This document shows, piece after piece, positions 15,535 through 23,827 of a stretch of DNA of 28,195 bases (its first letter is position 1; every line of letters starts with the position of its first letter). This DNA comes from an uncultured Flavobacterium sp. (GTDB taxonomy: Bacteria > Bacteroidota > Bacteroidia > Flavobacteriales > Flavobacteriaceae). The position numbers and the translations under genes were made by a program. The stretch spans positions 1 through 28,195 of the forward strand of contig NZ_CAMIHH010000031.1 of the NCBI RefSeq assembly GCF_946220915.1. Reading direction: 5' to 3'. The notes below the pieces were generated by a model that searched no databases, was not told the origin of the DNA, and worked only from the letters and a program-made list of their open reading frames with translations.

Positions 15535-15864
15535 ATGTCTATCATTCAAAACGACCATTCTGAAGGGCCTGTTGCAAAGGCTATCGAAAACCAAACCGCA
15601 AAGCTACCGTCCGACCTTTTCTTGTGGGCTGCTGTAGGCTCTATGGCAGCATCTGCTACCCTAAAAATCATTGGAAAAAACCACACCGCATTATTTGTTG
15701 GGCAGTGGGCAGCTCCATTCCTGCTGCTTGGCATCTACAACAAGCTTGTCAAGGTAGAAGGCAGTGACAAACAGCATAAAAAAAGCGGCAGGACGCAGCA
15801 TGTGCAAACAGAGCAACATCCTATTAGTGACTATGCTGAGCCGGAAACGGATATCACTGTTTAA
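15535..15864 (+). CDS. Small membrane protein with two predicted helices
   Basis: The 109-residue product begins MSIIQNDHSEGPVAKAIENQ. It has two hydrophobic segments, about residues 29-45 (LFLWAAVGSMAASATLK) and 55-72 (FVGQWAAPFLLLGIYNKL), and a polar, charged C-terminal tail rich in Lys, Gln and His. I do not know its function. An in-frame ATG at 15493 would add 14 residues; 15535 is preferred because the upstream candidate leaves no room for a leader after the TAATTTTA element. It is the first gene of the long plus-strand cluster, and its stop codon ends one base before the next start, so it is likely co-transcribed with the sugar dehydrogenase. Confidence 0.7.
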   Translation: MSIIQNDHSEGPVAKAIENQTAKLPSDLFLWAAVGSMAASATLKIIGKNHTALFVGQWAAPFLLLGIYNKLVKVEGSDKQHKKSGRTQHVQTEQHPISDYAEPETDITV

Positions 15865-15865
15865 T

Positions 15866-17044
15866 ATGAGCAGCATGAAAATTTACGTTTCGTTTTTTGC
15901 CAGTATGATAATTGGCAACACGGCAATTGCACAGAAAGGCATCCCGCCTGCGGAAGATACCAGGCAGACCGTGGTAACTAATTTCCCGACCCATATCGAA
16001 TTCACACCGGCAATGGTAGCACAGCTGAAAGTGCCAGCGGGATGGAAAGTCGATGCTGCCGCTACAGGCTTGGGTAAACCCCGGATGCTGTATATCGGCA
16101 AAAGCGGACAACTGTATGTAACGCGCCGCGATGCGGGCGATGTGCTGATGCTGAAAGATACCGACAGCGATGGCAAATTTGACGATATGATGCGTGTTGC
16201 CGACTTTCCCGGAGTCCACGGCATAACTACAAAAGACAATCATATGTACCTGTGCAACAGCAATAAGGTGCTTCGCTACACGATGAATCCCGATGGCACT
16301 TTGGGGGCGGTTGCCGACACCCTGATAAAAGACCTGCCAAGCGGAGGGCAGCACCCTAACCGTACTATGGATTTCGGGCCGGATGGCAAATTGTACATTT
16401 CTGTAGGGAGCACCTGCAACGACTGCAAGGAAAGTGACAAGGAGCTGGCGACGCTGCTGCAGGTCGATCCTGTTACATGGAAGCGGAAGGTGTATGCCTC
16501 AGGACTGCGCAACATGATAGGCTTCGACTGGCACCCGCAATCCAAAGAACTTTGGGGTGTCGATAATGGTGGTGACTTCCGTGGGGATGACTGGCCACCG
16601 GAAGAACTGAACAAGATCGTGATGGATGGCAATTACGGCTTTCCTTTAGTATACGGCAAGCGTGAAGTTGACCAGACCAGGGAAGACCCGCAAGGCAACA
16701 CCAAGGAAAATTTTGCAAAAATGACCCAGCCCTCTATTATGGAATTCCCTGCGCACAGCGCACCAATCGCTTTTGCTTTTTTTGAGGCAGGTGACAATAA
16801 GGGCGATGCCGTAGTATGCTGGCATGGCTCATGGAACCGCCAGAACCCGTCCGGTTTTAAAGTTCAGCGTATAAAGTTCGACAAGAACGGCAACCCAACC
16901 GTATCGGAAGATTTCCTGTCGGGATTCCTGAAAGGAAATGAGCGTTTTGGCCGGCCTGCCGGGGTGGCGATAGCCCAAAACGGAACTGTTTATGTGTCGG
17001 ATGATGCCAACGGCGTAATATATGCCATTAAACCTGCGAAATAA
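15866..17044 (+). CDS. PQQ-dependent sugar dehydrogenase-like protein (soluble GDH fold)
   Basis: The 392-residue product has a signal peptide (hydrophobic KIYVSFFASMIIGNTAIA before QKG), so it is exported. Its beta-propeller signatures match the soluble glucose/sorbosone dehydrogenase family: SGGQHPNRTMDFGPDGKLYISVG (the His before the 'R-x-x-x-F-g-p-D-G-k-L-Y' block), GLRNMIGFDWHP...ELWGVDNGG, WHGSWNR and GRPAGVAIAQNGTVYVSDD. These enzymes oxidise aldose sugars to lactones using PQQ and calcium; not all members have been shown to bind PQQ. The start at 15866 lies one base after the preceding stop; ATG 15875 is an equally good alternative. The frame extends back to 15764, but that overlaps the upstream gene and lacks a signal peptide. 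Its stop overlaps the start of the lactonase-like gene by one base. Confidence 0.87.
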   Translation: MSSMKIYVSFFASMIIGNTAIAQKGIPPAEDTRQTVVTNFPTHIEFTPAMVAQLKVPAGWKVDAAATGLGKPRMLYIGKSGQLYVTRRDAGDVLMLKDTDSDGKFDDMMRVADFPGVHGITTKDNHMYLCNSNKVLRYTMNPDGTLGAVADTLIKDLPSGGQHPNRTMDFGPDGKLYISVGSTCNDCKESDKELATLLQVDPVTWKRKVYASGLRNMIGFDWHPQSKELWGVDNGGDFRGDDWPPEELNKIVMDGNYGFPLVYGKREVDQTREDPQGNTKENFAKMTQPSIMEFPAHSAPIAFAFFEAGDNKGDAVVCWHGSWNRQNPSGFKVQRIKFDKNGNPTVSEDFLSGFLKGNERFGRPAGVAIAQNGTVYVSDDANGVIYAIKPAK

Positions 17045-18006
17045 TGAAAAAGCTATATATACTATTCCTGCTCGCAAGCTGTACGGCGTTTGCACAGGAA
17101 CCCACCAAACGCATTGAATTTGAAGCGCCGGGAACATATCCGGAAGGTGTTGCTTACGATAAAGTCAATAACGTTTTCTATGTATCTTCTGCCCGCTTGG
17201 GAACGGTTGGCAAAGTTACCAAAGACAGCAAATACACAGAACTGTATTCGGACAAAAGCCTGAAATCGACTTACGGCCTGAAGATACACCCTGACGGCAA
17301 GCGCCTGTTCGTTTGTGCAGGAGATGCCAATTACAGTATTTACAGCACTCCTGAAACCAAAAAGAAATTGGCGAGGCTTATCAGCATCGATTTAAAGACC
17401 GGCAAAAAGCTGGCTGATATTGACCTGTCGCAGCTGGTGCCGGGCAACCATTTCCCAAATGACCTCACTTTTGACGATAAAGGCAATGCTTATATAACAG
17501 ACAGCTATGCCTACGCGGTATATAAAGTAGATGGGGCAGGCAAGGCATCGGTGTTCAGCAAAAGCGAAATACTGAAGGAAGCAGGCGTAGGGCCAAACGG
17601 CATTGTGTACCATCCGGCGGGTTTCCTGCTCGTTGCGGGCAATGGAACAGGCGCTCTGATCAAGCTGGATATAAAGAACCCAACAATGGGCGCTAAAGTA
17701 AAGATCAACCAGTTTTTCCCGGGAGCGGATGGCCTGATCCTGAATGACAGCAATACGCTCACACTTGTACAAAATGGTGGCGTAAACAAAATATTCAGGA
17801 TAAAATCGTCCGATAATTGGGCAACGGCAATGGTAGCGGAGGCAACTGCGATGGAAGACCGCTTTGCTTTCCCGTCGACAGCGGCATTAGCCGGTGCTGA
17901 AACATGGGTTATGAACGCTAATTTCAGCGAACTGGCCGAAGGCAACAATGTACCGTCAAAAAAATTCTCACTCCAGCAGGCGGTTTTCAGGCCTGTAAAA
18001 CAATAA
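17044..18006 (+). CDS. SMP-30/gluconolactonase-like beta-propeller protein, exported
   Basis: The 320-residue product carries the metal-site pattern of the SMP-30/gluconolactonase family: TYPEGVAYD (Glu34), HFPNDLTFDDKGNAYITDS, GPNGIVYHPAG and GADGLIL supply the expected Glu, Asn, Asn and Asp. Such enzymes open sugar lactones. The signal peptide MKKLYILFLLASCTAFAQ allows two readings: LASC is a good lipobox (lipid on Cys13), while AFA before QEP is a good ordinary cleavage site. Its ATG shares one base with the stop of the sugar dehydrogenase, so the two are translationally coupled. This fits a two-step envelope pathway of sugar to lactone to sugar acid, which is inference from family and order. 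Closeness to the family is moderate, so a non-enzymatic propeller is possible. Confidence 0.82.
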   Translation: MKKLYILFLLASCTAFAQEPTKRIEFEAPGTYPEGVAYDKVNNVFYVSSARLGTVGKVTKDSKYTELYSDKSLKSTYGLKIHPDGKRLFVCAGDANYSIYSTPETKKKLARLISIDLKTGKKLADIDLSQLVPGNHFPNDLTFDDKGNAYITDSYAYAVYKVDGAGKASVFSKSEILKEAGVGPNGIVYHPAGFLLVAGNGTGALIKLDIKNPTMGAKVKINQFFPGADGLILNDSNTLTLVQNGGVNKIFRIKSSDNWATAMVAEATAMEDRFAFPSTAALAGAETWVMNANFSELAEGNNVPSKKFSLQQAVFRPVKQ

Positions 18007-18031
18007 ACAACCAAAGAAACACTATAAAACT

Positions 18032-18919
18032 ATGGAAACGAAGCATGCATTGATAACAGGGGCGACGAGCGGTATAGGATATGAACTGGCTAAGCTGTTC
18101 GCACAGGACGGCTATAACCTGGTGCTTGTAGCGCGCAGTGAGGGGAACCTGCAGCAGACCGCAAAGGAAATGCAGCAGCTGAACGCCAACATCCACACGC
18201 ACATTATTGCCACCGACCTTTTTGAAAAGGACGCAGCGCAGCAAATTTATGATAAGACCACTGAACTTGGCATTACAGTAAATGTATTGGTGAATGATGC
18301 CGGGCAGGGCGAGTGGGGAAGGTTTATTAAAACCGACCTGCAGCGTGAGATCGATATCATCCAACTCAACATCATTTCGCTTGTAAGCCTTACCAAATTC
18401 TATTTAAAAGAAATGACAGAGCGCAACGAAGGGCGCATATTGCAATTGGCATCTTCGGTATCAAAAGCGCCATCGCCGTACCTTTCGGTATATGCGGCTA
18501 CCAAAGCGTTTGTTCTTTCCTTCACTGAGGCGGTCATCGAGGAACTGGAAGATACGAATGTTACAATGACTGCCCTTTTGCCGGGAGCAACCGATACCGA
18601 CTTTTTCCATAAGGCAAAGTCTGAAAATACGGTTACCTACAAGGAATCGGATATGTATACGCCGGAAGAAGTGGCCAAGGCGGGATTTGACGGGATGTTC
18701 AATGGCGATAGCACGGTAACACCCGGGTTCATGAATAAAGCGCAAAAGGCGATGAACACCCTGATGCCTGACGGCGCGATCGCAGCCAACATGCAGAAGC
18801 AGATGGAGTCGAGCATGAAGGAAGATGGCAGGACAATGTCATCGCACGCCCCTTCGCAACGGGAGCGTTCCAGCATCAATGCCAGTAAGGATGGCGTGAA
18901 TGGCGATTACCAATCTTAA
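18032..18919 (+). CDS. SDR family oxidoreductase with hydrophilic C-terminal tail
   Basis: This short-chain dehydrogenase has 295 residues. TGATSGIG is at 9-16, the VARSE after the second strand (Arg favours NADPH), VNDAG near 88-92, and the catalytic ASSVSK and YAATK. It belongs to the DltE/YqjQ-like 'SDR family NAD(P)-dependent oxidoreductase' group, usually about 260-270 residues. The last ~35 residues (SSMKEDGRTMSSHAP to GDYQS) are polar, likely disordered, and extra to the usual fold. It starts 25 bases after the lactonase-like gene and ends 9 bases before the FAD-Rieske gene. The substrate is unknown. Confidence 0.92.
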   Translation: METKHALITGATSGIGYELAKLFAQDGYNLVLVARSEGNLQQTAKEMQQLNANIHTHIIATDLFEKDAAQQIYDKTTELGITVNVLVNDAGQGEWGRFIKTDLQREIDIIQLNIISLVSLTKFYLKEMTERNEGRILQLASSVSKAPSPYLSVYAATKAFVLSFTEAVIEELEDTNVTMTALLPGATDTDFFHKAKSENTVTYKESDMYTPEEVAKAGFDGMFNGDSTVTPGFMNKAQKAMNTLMPDGAIAANMQKQMESSMKEDGRTMSSHAPSQRERSSINASKDGVNGDYQS

Positions 18920-18928
18920 ACGATTATT

Positions 18929-20500
18929 ATGAGCAGCGGAGACCCAATAAACGAGGAGTTAACCAGCGGCAGGCATCATTCGTACTGGAATGATTCATTC
19001 CCACCATTGGAATACAAAACATTGCAGGCCGATGTAATGGCCGATGTGCTTGTTGTAGGCGGCGGCATTGCAGGGCTTACATCTGCCTATTGCCTCGCAA
19101 AGTCGGGTAGGCATGTGGTACTGGTTGAAGACGGGATGCTGGGCAGTGGCGAAACCGGGAGGACGACAGCCCAGATCACCTATGCGCTGGACGACCGCTA
19201 CTATGACCTTGAAAAGTTCTTTGGGCAGGAAAAATCAGAACTTGCGGCGCAGAGCCACAAACAGGCCCTGGAATGGATACACAGCGTTGTGACGCTCGAA
19301 AACATTGACTGTAATTTTAAACGCGTAGATGGTTACCTGTTTACCAACCCAACCGATAAGGAAGAAAACCTCGATAAAGAACTTGAGGCCGCGCAAAGGG
19401 CTGGATTGCCCTTGGAGATGGTATCACACATGCCCGGAATGCCATCAGGCAATACCCAAAGGGCAATACATTTTCCAAACCAGGGGCAGTTCCATATCCT
19501 GAAATACCTCAAGGGGCTTGCTGATGCCATTATCAAGATGGGAGGAGAGATTTATACCAATACCCATGCAGACAAGATTACACGAGAGGGTGCGAAGGCT
19601 AACGGTTATACCATAAAGGCCAACCATATCATCGTAGCGACGAATACCCCCGTGAATGATATTTTCACCATGCACACCAAACAATGGCCGTACCGTACTT
19701 ACGTGATCGCTGCGAAAGTCCCGAAAGGGATATTGCCATACGCCATGTGGTGGGATACGGGGAATATGGAATCAAAATGGGTGGCCAAGCCCTACCACTA
19801 CGTAAGGCTGGAACCTTTGGATGATTCGTTCGACCTGCTCATTTCGGGTGGCGAGGACCACAAAACGGGGCAGGCTGATGAGGAGAACATTTTGGAGGCA
19901 GAGCGATATGAGAGGCTTACCGCATGGACAAGGCAACATTTCCCGCATTTCTCTGAAATCGGGTACAAATGGTCCGGACAGGTGATGGAACCTGTGGATT
20001 GCCTGGGCTTCATCGGGAAAAATCCGGGAGATGAGAACATTTACATCATTACCGGCGATTCCGGCAACGGGATGACGCACGGAACGCTGGGAGGCCTTAT
20101 CCTAAACGACCTGGTAACAGGCACTGAAAATCCCTATGCTTCTTTGTACGACCCTTCAAGGGTTACTTTGAGAACAGGCATGGACTTCCTGAAAGAAGCA
20201 GGAAACATGGCTTATAAGTTGGTCAGGGACTGGCTGTCATCCGGTGATATAAAAGAAGTTGAAGAACTTCCTTCAGGGAAAGGAGCCATCTTGTCCAAAG
20301 GTTTGGATAAGATAGCAGTATATCGCGATGATACAGGCGAGTTGCACACCTGTACTGCGGTATGCCCGCATATGGGCGGTGTGCTGCAATGGAACGATGA
20401 TGAAAAGTCATTCGACTGTCCGCTGCACGGGTCCCGCTTTACCCCTTATGGCCAAGTGATCAACGGCCCGGCAAACTGCGGACTGCATAAAATGGAGTAA
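18929..20500 (+). CDS. FAD-dependent oxidoreductase fused to a Rieske [2Fe-2S] domain
   Basis: The 523-residue product joins a DadA/glycine-oxidase-type FAD domain to a C-terminal Rieske domain. The ADP-binding GGGIAG is at 44-49, followed by a long beta-alpha-beta fold with GETGRTTAQIT, and the second FAD contact GDSGNGMTHGTLGG near 370-385. The Rieske ligands are canonical: Cys479-x-His481 (CPH) and Cys497-x2-His500 (CPLH). The fusion resembles B. subtilis YhfW and relatives, whose substrates are not known to me. The Rieske centre probably passes electrons from FAD to an acceptor. It starts 9 bases after an SDR gene, and no signal peptide is seen, so it is cytoplasmic. It ends abruptly after the Rieske core (HKME), as in relatives. 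Confidence 0.92.
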   Translation: MSSGDPINEELTSGRHHSYWNDSFPPLEYKTLQADVMADVLVVGGGIAGLTSAYCLAKSGRHVVLVEDGMLGSGETGRTTAQITYALDDRYYDLEKFFGQEKSELAAQSHKQALEWIHSVVTLENIDCNFKRVDGYLFTNPTDKEENLDKELEAAQRAGLPLEMVSHMPGMPSGNTQRAIHFPNQGQFHILKYLKGLADAIIKMGGEIYTNTHADKITREGAKANGYTIKANHIIVATNTPVNDIFTMHTKQWPYRTYVIAAKVPKGILPYAMWWDTGNMESKWVAKPYHYVRLEPLDDSFDLLISGGEDHKTGQADEENILEAERYERLTAWTRQHFPHFSEIGYKWSGQVMEPVDCLGFIGKNPGDENIYIITGDSGNGMTHGTLGGLILNDLVTGTENPYASLYDPSRVTLRTGMDFLKEAGNMAYKLVRDWLSSGDIKEVEELPSGKGAILSKGLDKIAVYRDDTGELHTCTAVCPHMGGVLQWNDDEKSFDCPLHGSRFTPYGQVINGPANCGLHKME

Positions 20501-20516
20501 CATTAAATTTACGAAT

Positions 20517-20747
20517 ATGAAAAAAGCAACAGTAATGCTGGCAGCCATAACATTTATGGCGTTAGCTTCATGTAAAGACGAAACCGCAAAGGGCAACGAC
20601 CCGATGGATAACAATTCTATGGAAACAGGCGACAGCAATTCAGGCACCCATGCCGAACCGGGTACGCCGCAGGCCCAGGACAGTACCGGCATGTACTCAC
20701 CGGACAGCACGCAGGCATCACCACCAACGGTAACGCAGCCACAATAA
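20517..20747 (+). CDS. Small lipoprotein, low complexity
   Basis: This 76-residue protein begins MKKATVMLAAITFMALASC, a signal peptide with a clean lipobox (LASC, Cys19). The mature part is polar and rich in Asp, Asn, Ser, Thr, Pro and Gln (PMDNNSMETGDSNS, QASPPTVTQPQ) and looks disordered, with no domain I know. The first mature residues after Cys are K-D-E. It starts 16 bases after the FAD-Rieske gene and is followed after 20 bases by an SDR, so it belongs to the same plus-strand cluster. The function is unknown; it may be an envelope-anchored stress lipoprotein. Confidence 0.8.
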   Translation: MKKATVMLAAITFMALASCKDETAKGNDPMDNNSMETGDSNSGTHAEPGTPQAQDSTGMYSPDSTQASPPTVTQPQ

Positions 20748-20767
20748 TTAACAAAAAAAATCAATCA

Positions 20768-21517
20768 ATGGACACACTTAAGGAATACCTTCCGCAATCG
20801 GTAGAAGGCAAAAGAATACTTATTACCGGAGGAACAACGGGAATAGGGCGGGCAACGGCACTGCTGCTTGCAAAACTCGGCGCCCACGTAATGATAACCG
20901 GCCTTGATGAGCAGCACCTGAAAGATGCGCTCGAAGACCTTTACAAGGAAACAAAAGGAGAGGTGTATGACGTGATAGCCGACCTTAGCAATGAAGAGGG
21001 TATAGATACAGTCTTTAGAAAGGTAGATGAGCACTTTGATAAGCTGGATATCCTGATAAATAATGCAGCACTTGCAGCAGAGAATGTTGAGCAAGGATCG
21101 TATAAGGAGTGGCATCGCGTCGTGAACACTAACCTCACATCGTACCTGGCCTGTAGTGGGGAGGCGTTGAAACGTATGAAAGGTGACGGCCATATCGTGA
21201 ATATCGGTTCGATGAGCGCCGATGTTCGGGAGGCAACAGGTTCGGTATATGTTGCGACAAAGTCGGGCATACAGGGGTTTTCAGAGGCACTACGCAAAGA
21301 AGTGAATAAAAGCGGCATCAGGGTAACGCTTATTGAGCCTGGTGCTGTTGATACGGACATGCAGGACCAGCCTGCCGAAGAAAAGCTGAAAAAGGTAGAG
21401 AACCTTGAAATGCTGACAGCCGATGACATCGCGATGAGCGTGCTATATTGCCTTTCGCAACCCAAACGTTGCGATGTGGTGGAACTTAAGGTACGTCCGC
21501 ATTTGCAGGTAATATAA
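20768..21517 (+). CDS. SDR family oxidoreductase
   Basis: The 249-residue classical short-chain dehydrogenase has TGGTTGIG at 20-27, INNAAL near 96-101, the catalytic Ser in IGSMSADV, and YVATKSG. After the first strand, the second ends in ITGLDE, where the residue is Asp-like and so may favour NAD over NADP. The C-terminus (CDVVELKVRPHLQVI) resembles YdfG/serine-dehydrogenase-like members rather than FabG. The substrate is unknown. It is unlike the SDR at 18032 in length and tail and so not a recent duplicate. It is 20 bases after the lipoprotein gene and 26 bases before the 740-residue gene. Confidence 0.92.
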   Translation: MDTLKEYLPQSVEGKRILITGGTTGIGRATALLLAKLGAHVMITGLDEQHLKDALEDLYKETKGEVYDVIADLSNEEGIDTVFRKVDEHFDKLDILINNAALAAENVEQGSYKEWHRVVNTNLTSYLACSGEALKRMKGDGHIVNIGSMSADVREATGSVYVATKSGIQGFSEALRKEVNKSGIRVTLIEPGAVDTDMQDQPAEEKLKKVENLEMLTADDIAMSVLYCLSQPKRCDVVELKVRPHLQVI

Positions 21518-21543
21518 ATTAAAACACACCTTACACGCAACTT

Positions 21544-23766
21544 ATGAATCCAATTTCAGCTTGGACCGCGACCTCGCAGGACAGACTGGAGGGCGGCACA
21601 ATCCTGTTTGAAAAGCAATTAAATGGCTACCGGCTAACAGCAGTATTGGCCGATTACTGCCTGTGGTTTGTGGCCCAGTGGCCCAAAGGCGGGCGGGTAG
21701 CCTTTAGGGCGGCGTACGCTGCAAACGACAATCTAAAAATGGTTGCGCTTGACGAAAGTGAGGAAAAAGCTGTCATTTCGCTTTCAGGTTCAACTGGAAA
21801 AATCATGGTGACATTACTATTTCCTGACAAGGAAAAATCGATTTTCAGGTTTACGACAGTGATTACTCCTGTTTTTGACCTCCTGATACCCTACTGGCCA
21901 CGCGACATCATGCCATTATTTTCGAAAAGCGGAAAGGTTCAGAATACCAATGGTACTGTTCATGCCGACCAGGTGGGTAACCGCTCAGGAAATCTATTCT
22001 TCAGCCTTGAAACCCCTGAAACCGGGTCGGTATTTTATTTCCAGAACCTTACAGCCCTCAATAAATATTGTACGGATACCGGAACATCAGCCGGTGACCT
22101 TGTAGGCGGGGCATGGCCTGAAATAGGGATGAAACTCCCCATAACTGCTGTCGATAAACCGCTAAATCCGGGCGAGGACTATACGATTTCTGATGCCTTC
22201 GTATTACTATCCGATGAAATTCCGGAAGATAATTACCAAATGTCGCAGCAGTATTTGAACCATTTGGCCGATGTTTATATCCATCTCCCTAAACCGGAAA
22301 CAGAGTACCACGACTGGCCTGATTTTCTGCACAAAGGCTTGCACGATTTGCAAAACCACAAGGGTTGCTGGCAGTTTGCCGACGGGCGGTCCTATCTGAA
22401 CGCTTATGTAAGTGACTACAAGACCCCGCCGGAAAGCATGGTGCAGTTGGCCGTATTGCTGCCACTAAAGGACTTTGACAAATGGAGCGGCGAAGATCAT
22501 CACCCGGTGATCGAAACACTGCGCAACGGACTGGAGAATTTTTACGATGAAGATTTAAAGACTGTCGTCAGGTGGCTTCCTGCAAAGGAAAAAGACCTTG
22601 ACTGGAGTGAGGAGCAAAAGCAGCCTGAAGTAATGGATTCATGGTACCTGCACCATCCGTTGCTGAATCTTTCCCGCATGGCGCTTGATGGCGATGAAAT
22701 AGCAAAAAAGCTGGTGCTGGATTCTATTGAGTATGTGATTAAAGTTGCACATCACTTTGAATACAATTGGCCTGTATTCTACAAGATGGCAACGCTTGAG
22801 GTACTGAAGAAGGAAACACAAAAAGGCAAAGGAGGCGAAAAGGATGTACCGGGAGCCTATGCCCACCTGATGATACAGGTATGGCAGCTTACCGGCGAAC
22901 AGAGGTATTTTGATGAGGCGGTAAAATCAGCCAGGAAACTTGACGGCCTGGGGTTCGATATTTTTTACCAGGCCAATAATACCGCGTTTTCGGCTGGGGC
23001 ATTATTGCGACTTTATAAGGAAACTGAAGACAAAGTTTTCCTTAACCTCAGCTACCTGTGCATTGCATCAATAATAAAGAATGTGCAATTATGGGAAGCT
23101 GATTATGGGAATGCGAAATACTACCCAACTTTTTTTGCAGTTTACCCCCTCAAAGATGCCCCTTATACTGCTGCCTATGAAGAGCAGGAGGTGTTTTCCG
23201 CACTTCATACTTTTTTGGATGAGGCAGATGGTATCGAAGAGATCCTCCCATCGGTAAAGCTGCTGGTTGCCGAGTGCCTGAAGTATATCATCAACAGGGT
23301 ATCCTATTACTACCCGCCGCGACTGCCGCGCGAAGTTTTGGCAGAAAAAAAGGATATCAAGACCGGTGAGATAGACCCCAACCTTTGGATAGCACTGGAA
23401 GACCTACAGGATGGGTGGAACCAGTCAGGACAGGTAGGGCAGGAGGTTTATGGAGCTGGCATTGCTTTCGGGATAGTGCCGCGCCAATATTATAAAGTTG
23501 CAAAAGCAGGCTTTATGGTATTCAATGAGTACCCTGCTACCGACTTTAAATATAAAGGCAAAACGCTTACCTACTTTACCAGGGGCGACGAGAGCCTGGC
23601 TTACAGGTTAGTTTTAGTACCGTTGGATAGCGGGGCAAAACTTCCGAAAATAACAGTCGGTTTAGTTGTTGGGAAAACCACTCAGGAGCTAAAGCCGGTC
23701 AAAAAGCAAAATGGCTTTTTAGAATTCCGTGTAAAAGGTAATTCCCACATTAAGATCACCTGGTAA
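21544..23766 (+). CDS. Large protein of unknown function (740 residues), possibly an (alpha/alpha) toroid
   Basis: I do not recognise this protein. The first ~230 residues look beta-rich (alternating hydrophobic strands such as YRLTAVLADYCLWFVAQWP and GKIMVTLLFPDK). Residues ~245-650 look mainly helical with Trp, Tyr and Asp-rich connectors (YHDWPDFLHKGLHDLQN, WYLHHPLLNLSRMAL, GAYAHLMIQVWQLTGEQRYFDEAVKSARKL). The last ~80 residues are again beta-rich. This beta-sandwich plus helical barrel layout recalls (alpha/alpha)6 glycoside hydrolases, lyases and related enzymes, but I cannot place catalytic residues. There is no signal peptide, so it is probably cytoplasmic. It ends the plus-strand cluster, 26 bases after an SDR, and a hairpin follows at 23772. 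Codon use looks like its neighbours. Confidence 0.8.
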   Translation: MNPISAWTATSQDRLEGGTILFEKQLNGYRLTAVLADYCLWFVAQWPKGGRVAFRAAYAANDNLKMVALDESEEKAVISLSGSTGKIMVTLLFPDKEKSIFRFTTVITPVFDLLIPYWPRDIMPLFSKSGKVQNTNGTVHADQVGNRSGNLFFSLETPETGSVFYFQNLTALNKYCTDTGTSAGDLVGGAWPEIGMKLPITAVDKPLNPGEDYTISDAFVLLSDEIPEDNYQMSQQYLNHLADVYIHLPKPETEYHDWPDFLHKGLHDLQNHKGCWQFADGRSYLNAYVSDYKTPPESMVQLAVLLPLKDFDKWSGEDHHPVIETLRNGLENFYDEDLKTVVRWLPAKEKDLDWSEEQKQPEVMDSWYLHHPLLNLSRMALDGDEIAKKLVLDSIEYVIKVAHHFEYNWPVFYKMATLEVLKKETQKGKGGEKDVPGAYAHLMIQVWQLTGEQRYFDEAVKSARKLDGLGFDIFYQANNTAFSAGALLRLYKETEDKVFLNLSYLCIASIIKNVQLWEADYGNAKYYPTFFAVYPLKDAPYTAAYEEQEVFSALHTFLDEADGIEEILPSVKLLVAECLKYIINRVSYYYPPRLPREVLAEKKDIKTGEIDPNLWIALEDLQDGWNQSGQVGQEVYGAGIAFGIVPRQYYKVAKAGFMVFNEYPATDFKYKGKTLTYFTRGDESLAYRLVLVPLDSGAKLPKITVGLVVGKTTQELKPVKKQNGFLEFRVKGNSHIKITW

Positions 23767-23771
23767 AAGAA

Positions 23772-23803
23772 GAAGGCGATACTATAGGTTAAGCATCGCC
23801 TTC
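23772..23803. terminator. Bidirectional terminator between convergent genes
   Basis: GAAGGCGAT (23772-23780) pairs perfectly with ATCGCCTTC (23795-23803) around a 14-nt loop. On the minus strand the tail is TTCTTTT, fitting the small hydrophobic gene that ends at 23828; on the plus strand it sits 5 bases after the stop of the 740-residue gene. Confidence 0.6.
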
Positions 23804-23827
23804 AAACAACTAATAGCAAGGTAATTA

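Noticed and set aside
15764..15865. Longer start of the sugar dehydrogenase at 15764
   Set aside because: It would overlap the small membrane protein by about 100 bases and bury the signal peptide; starts at 15866 or 15875 restore a normal exported N-terminus.
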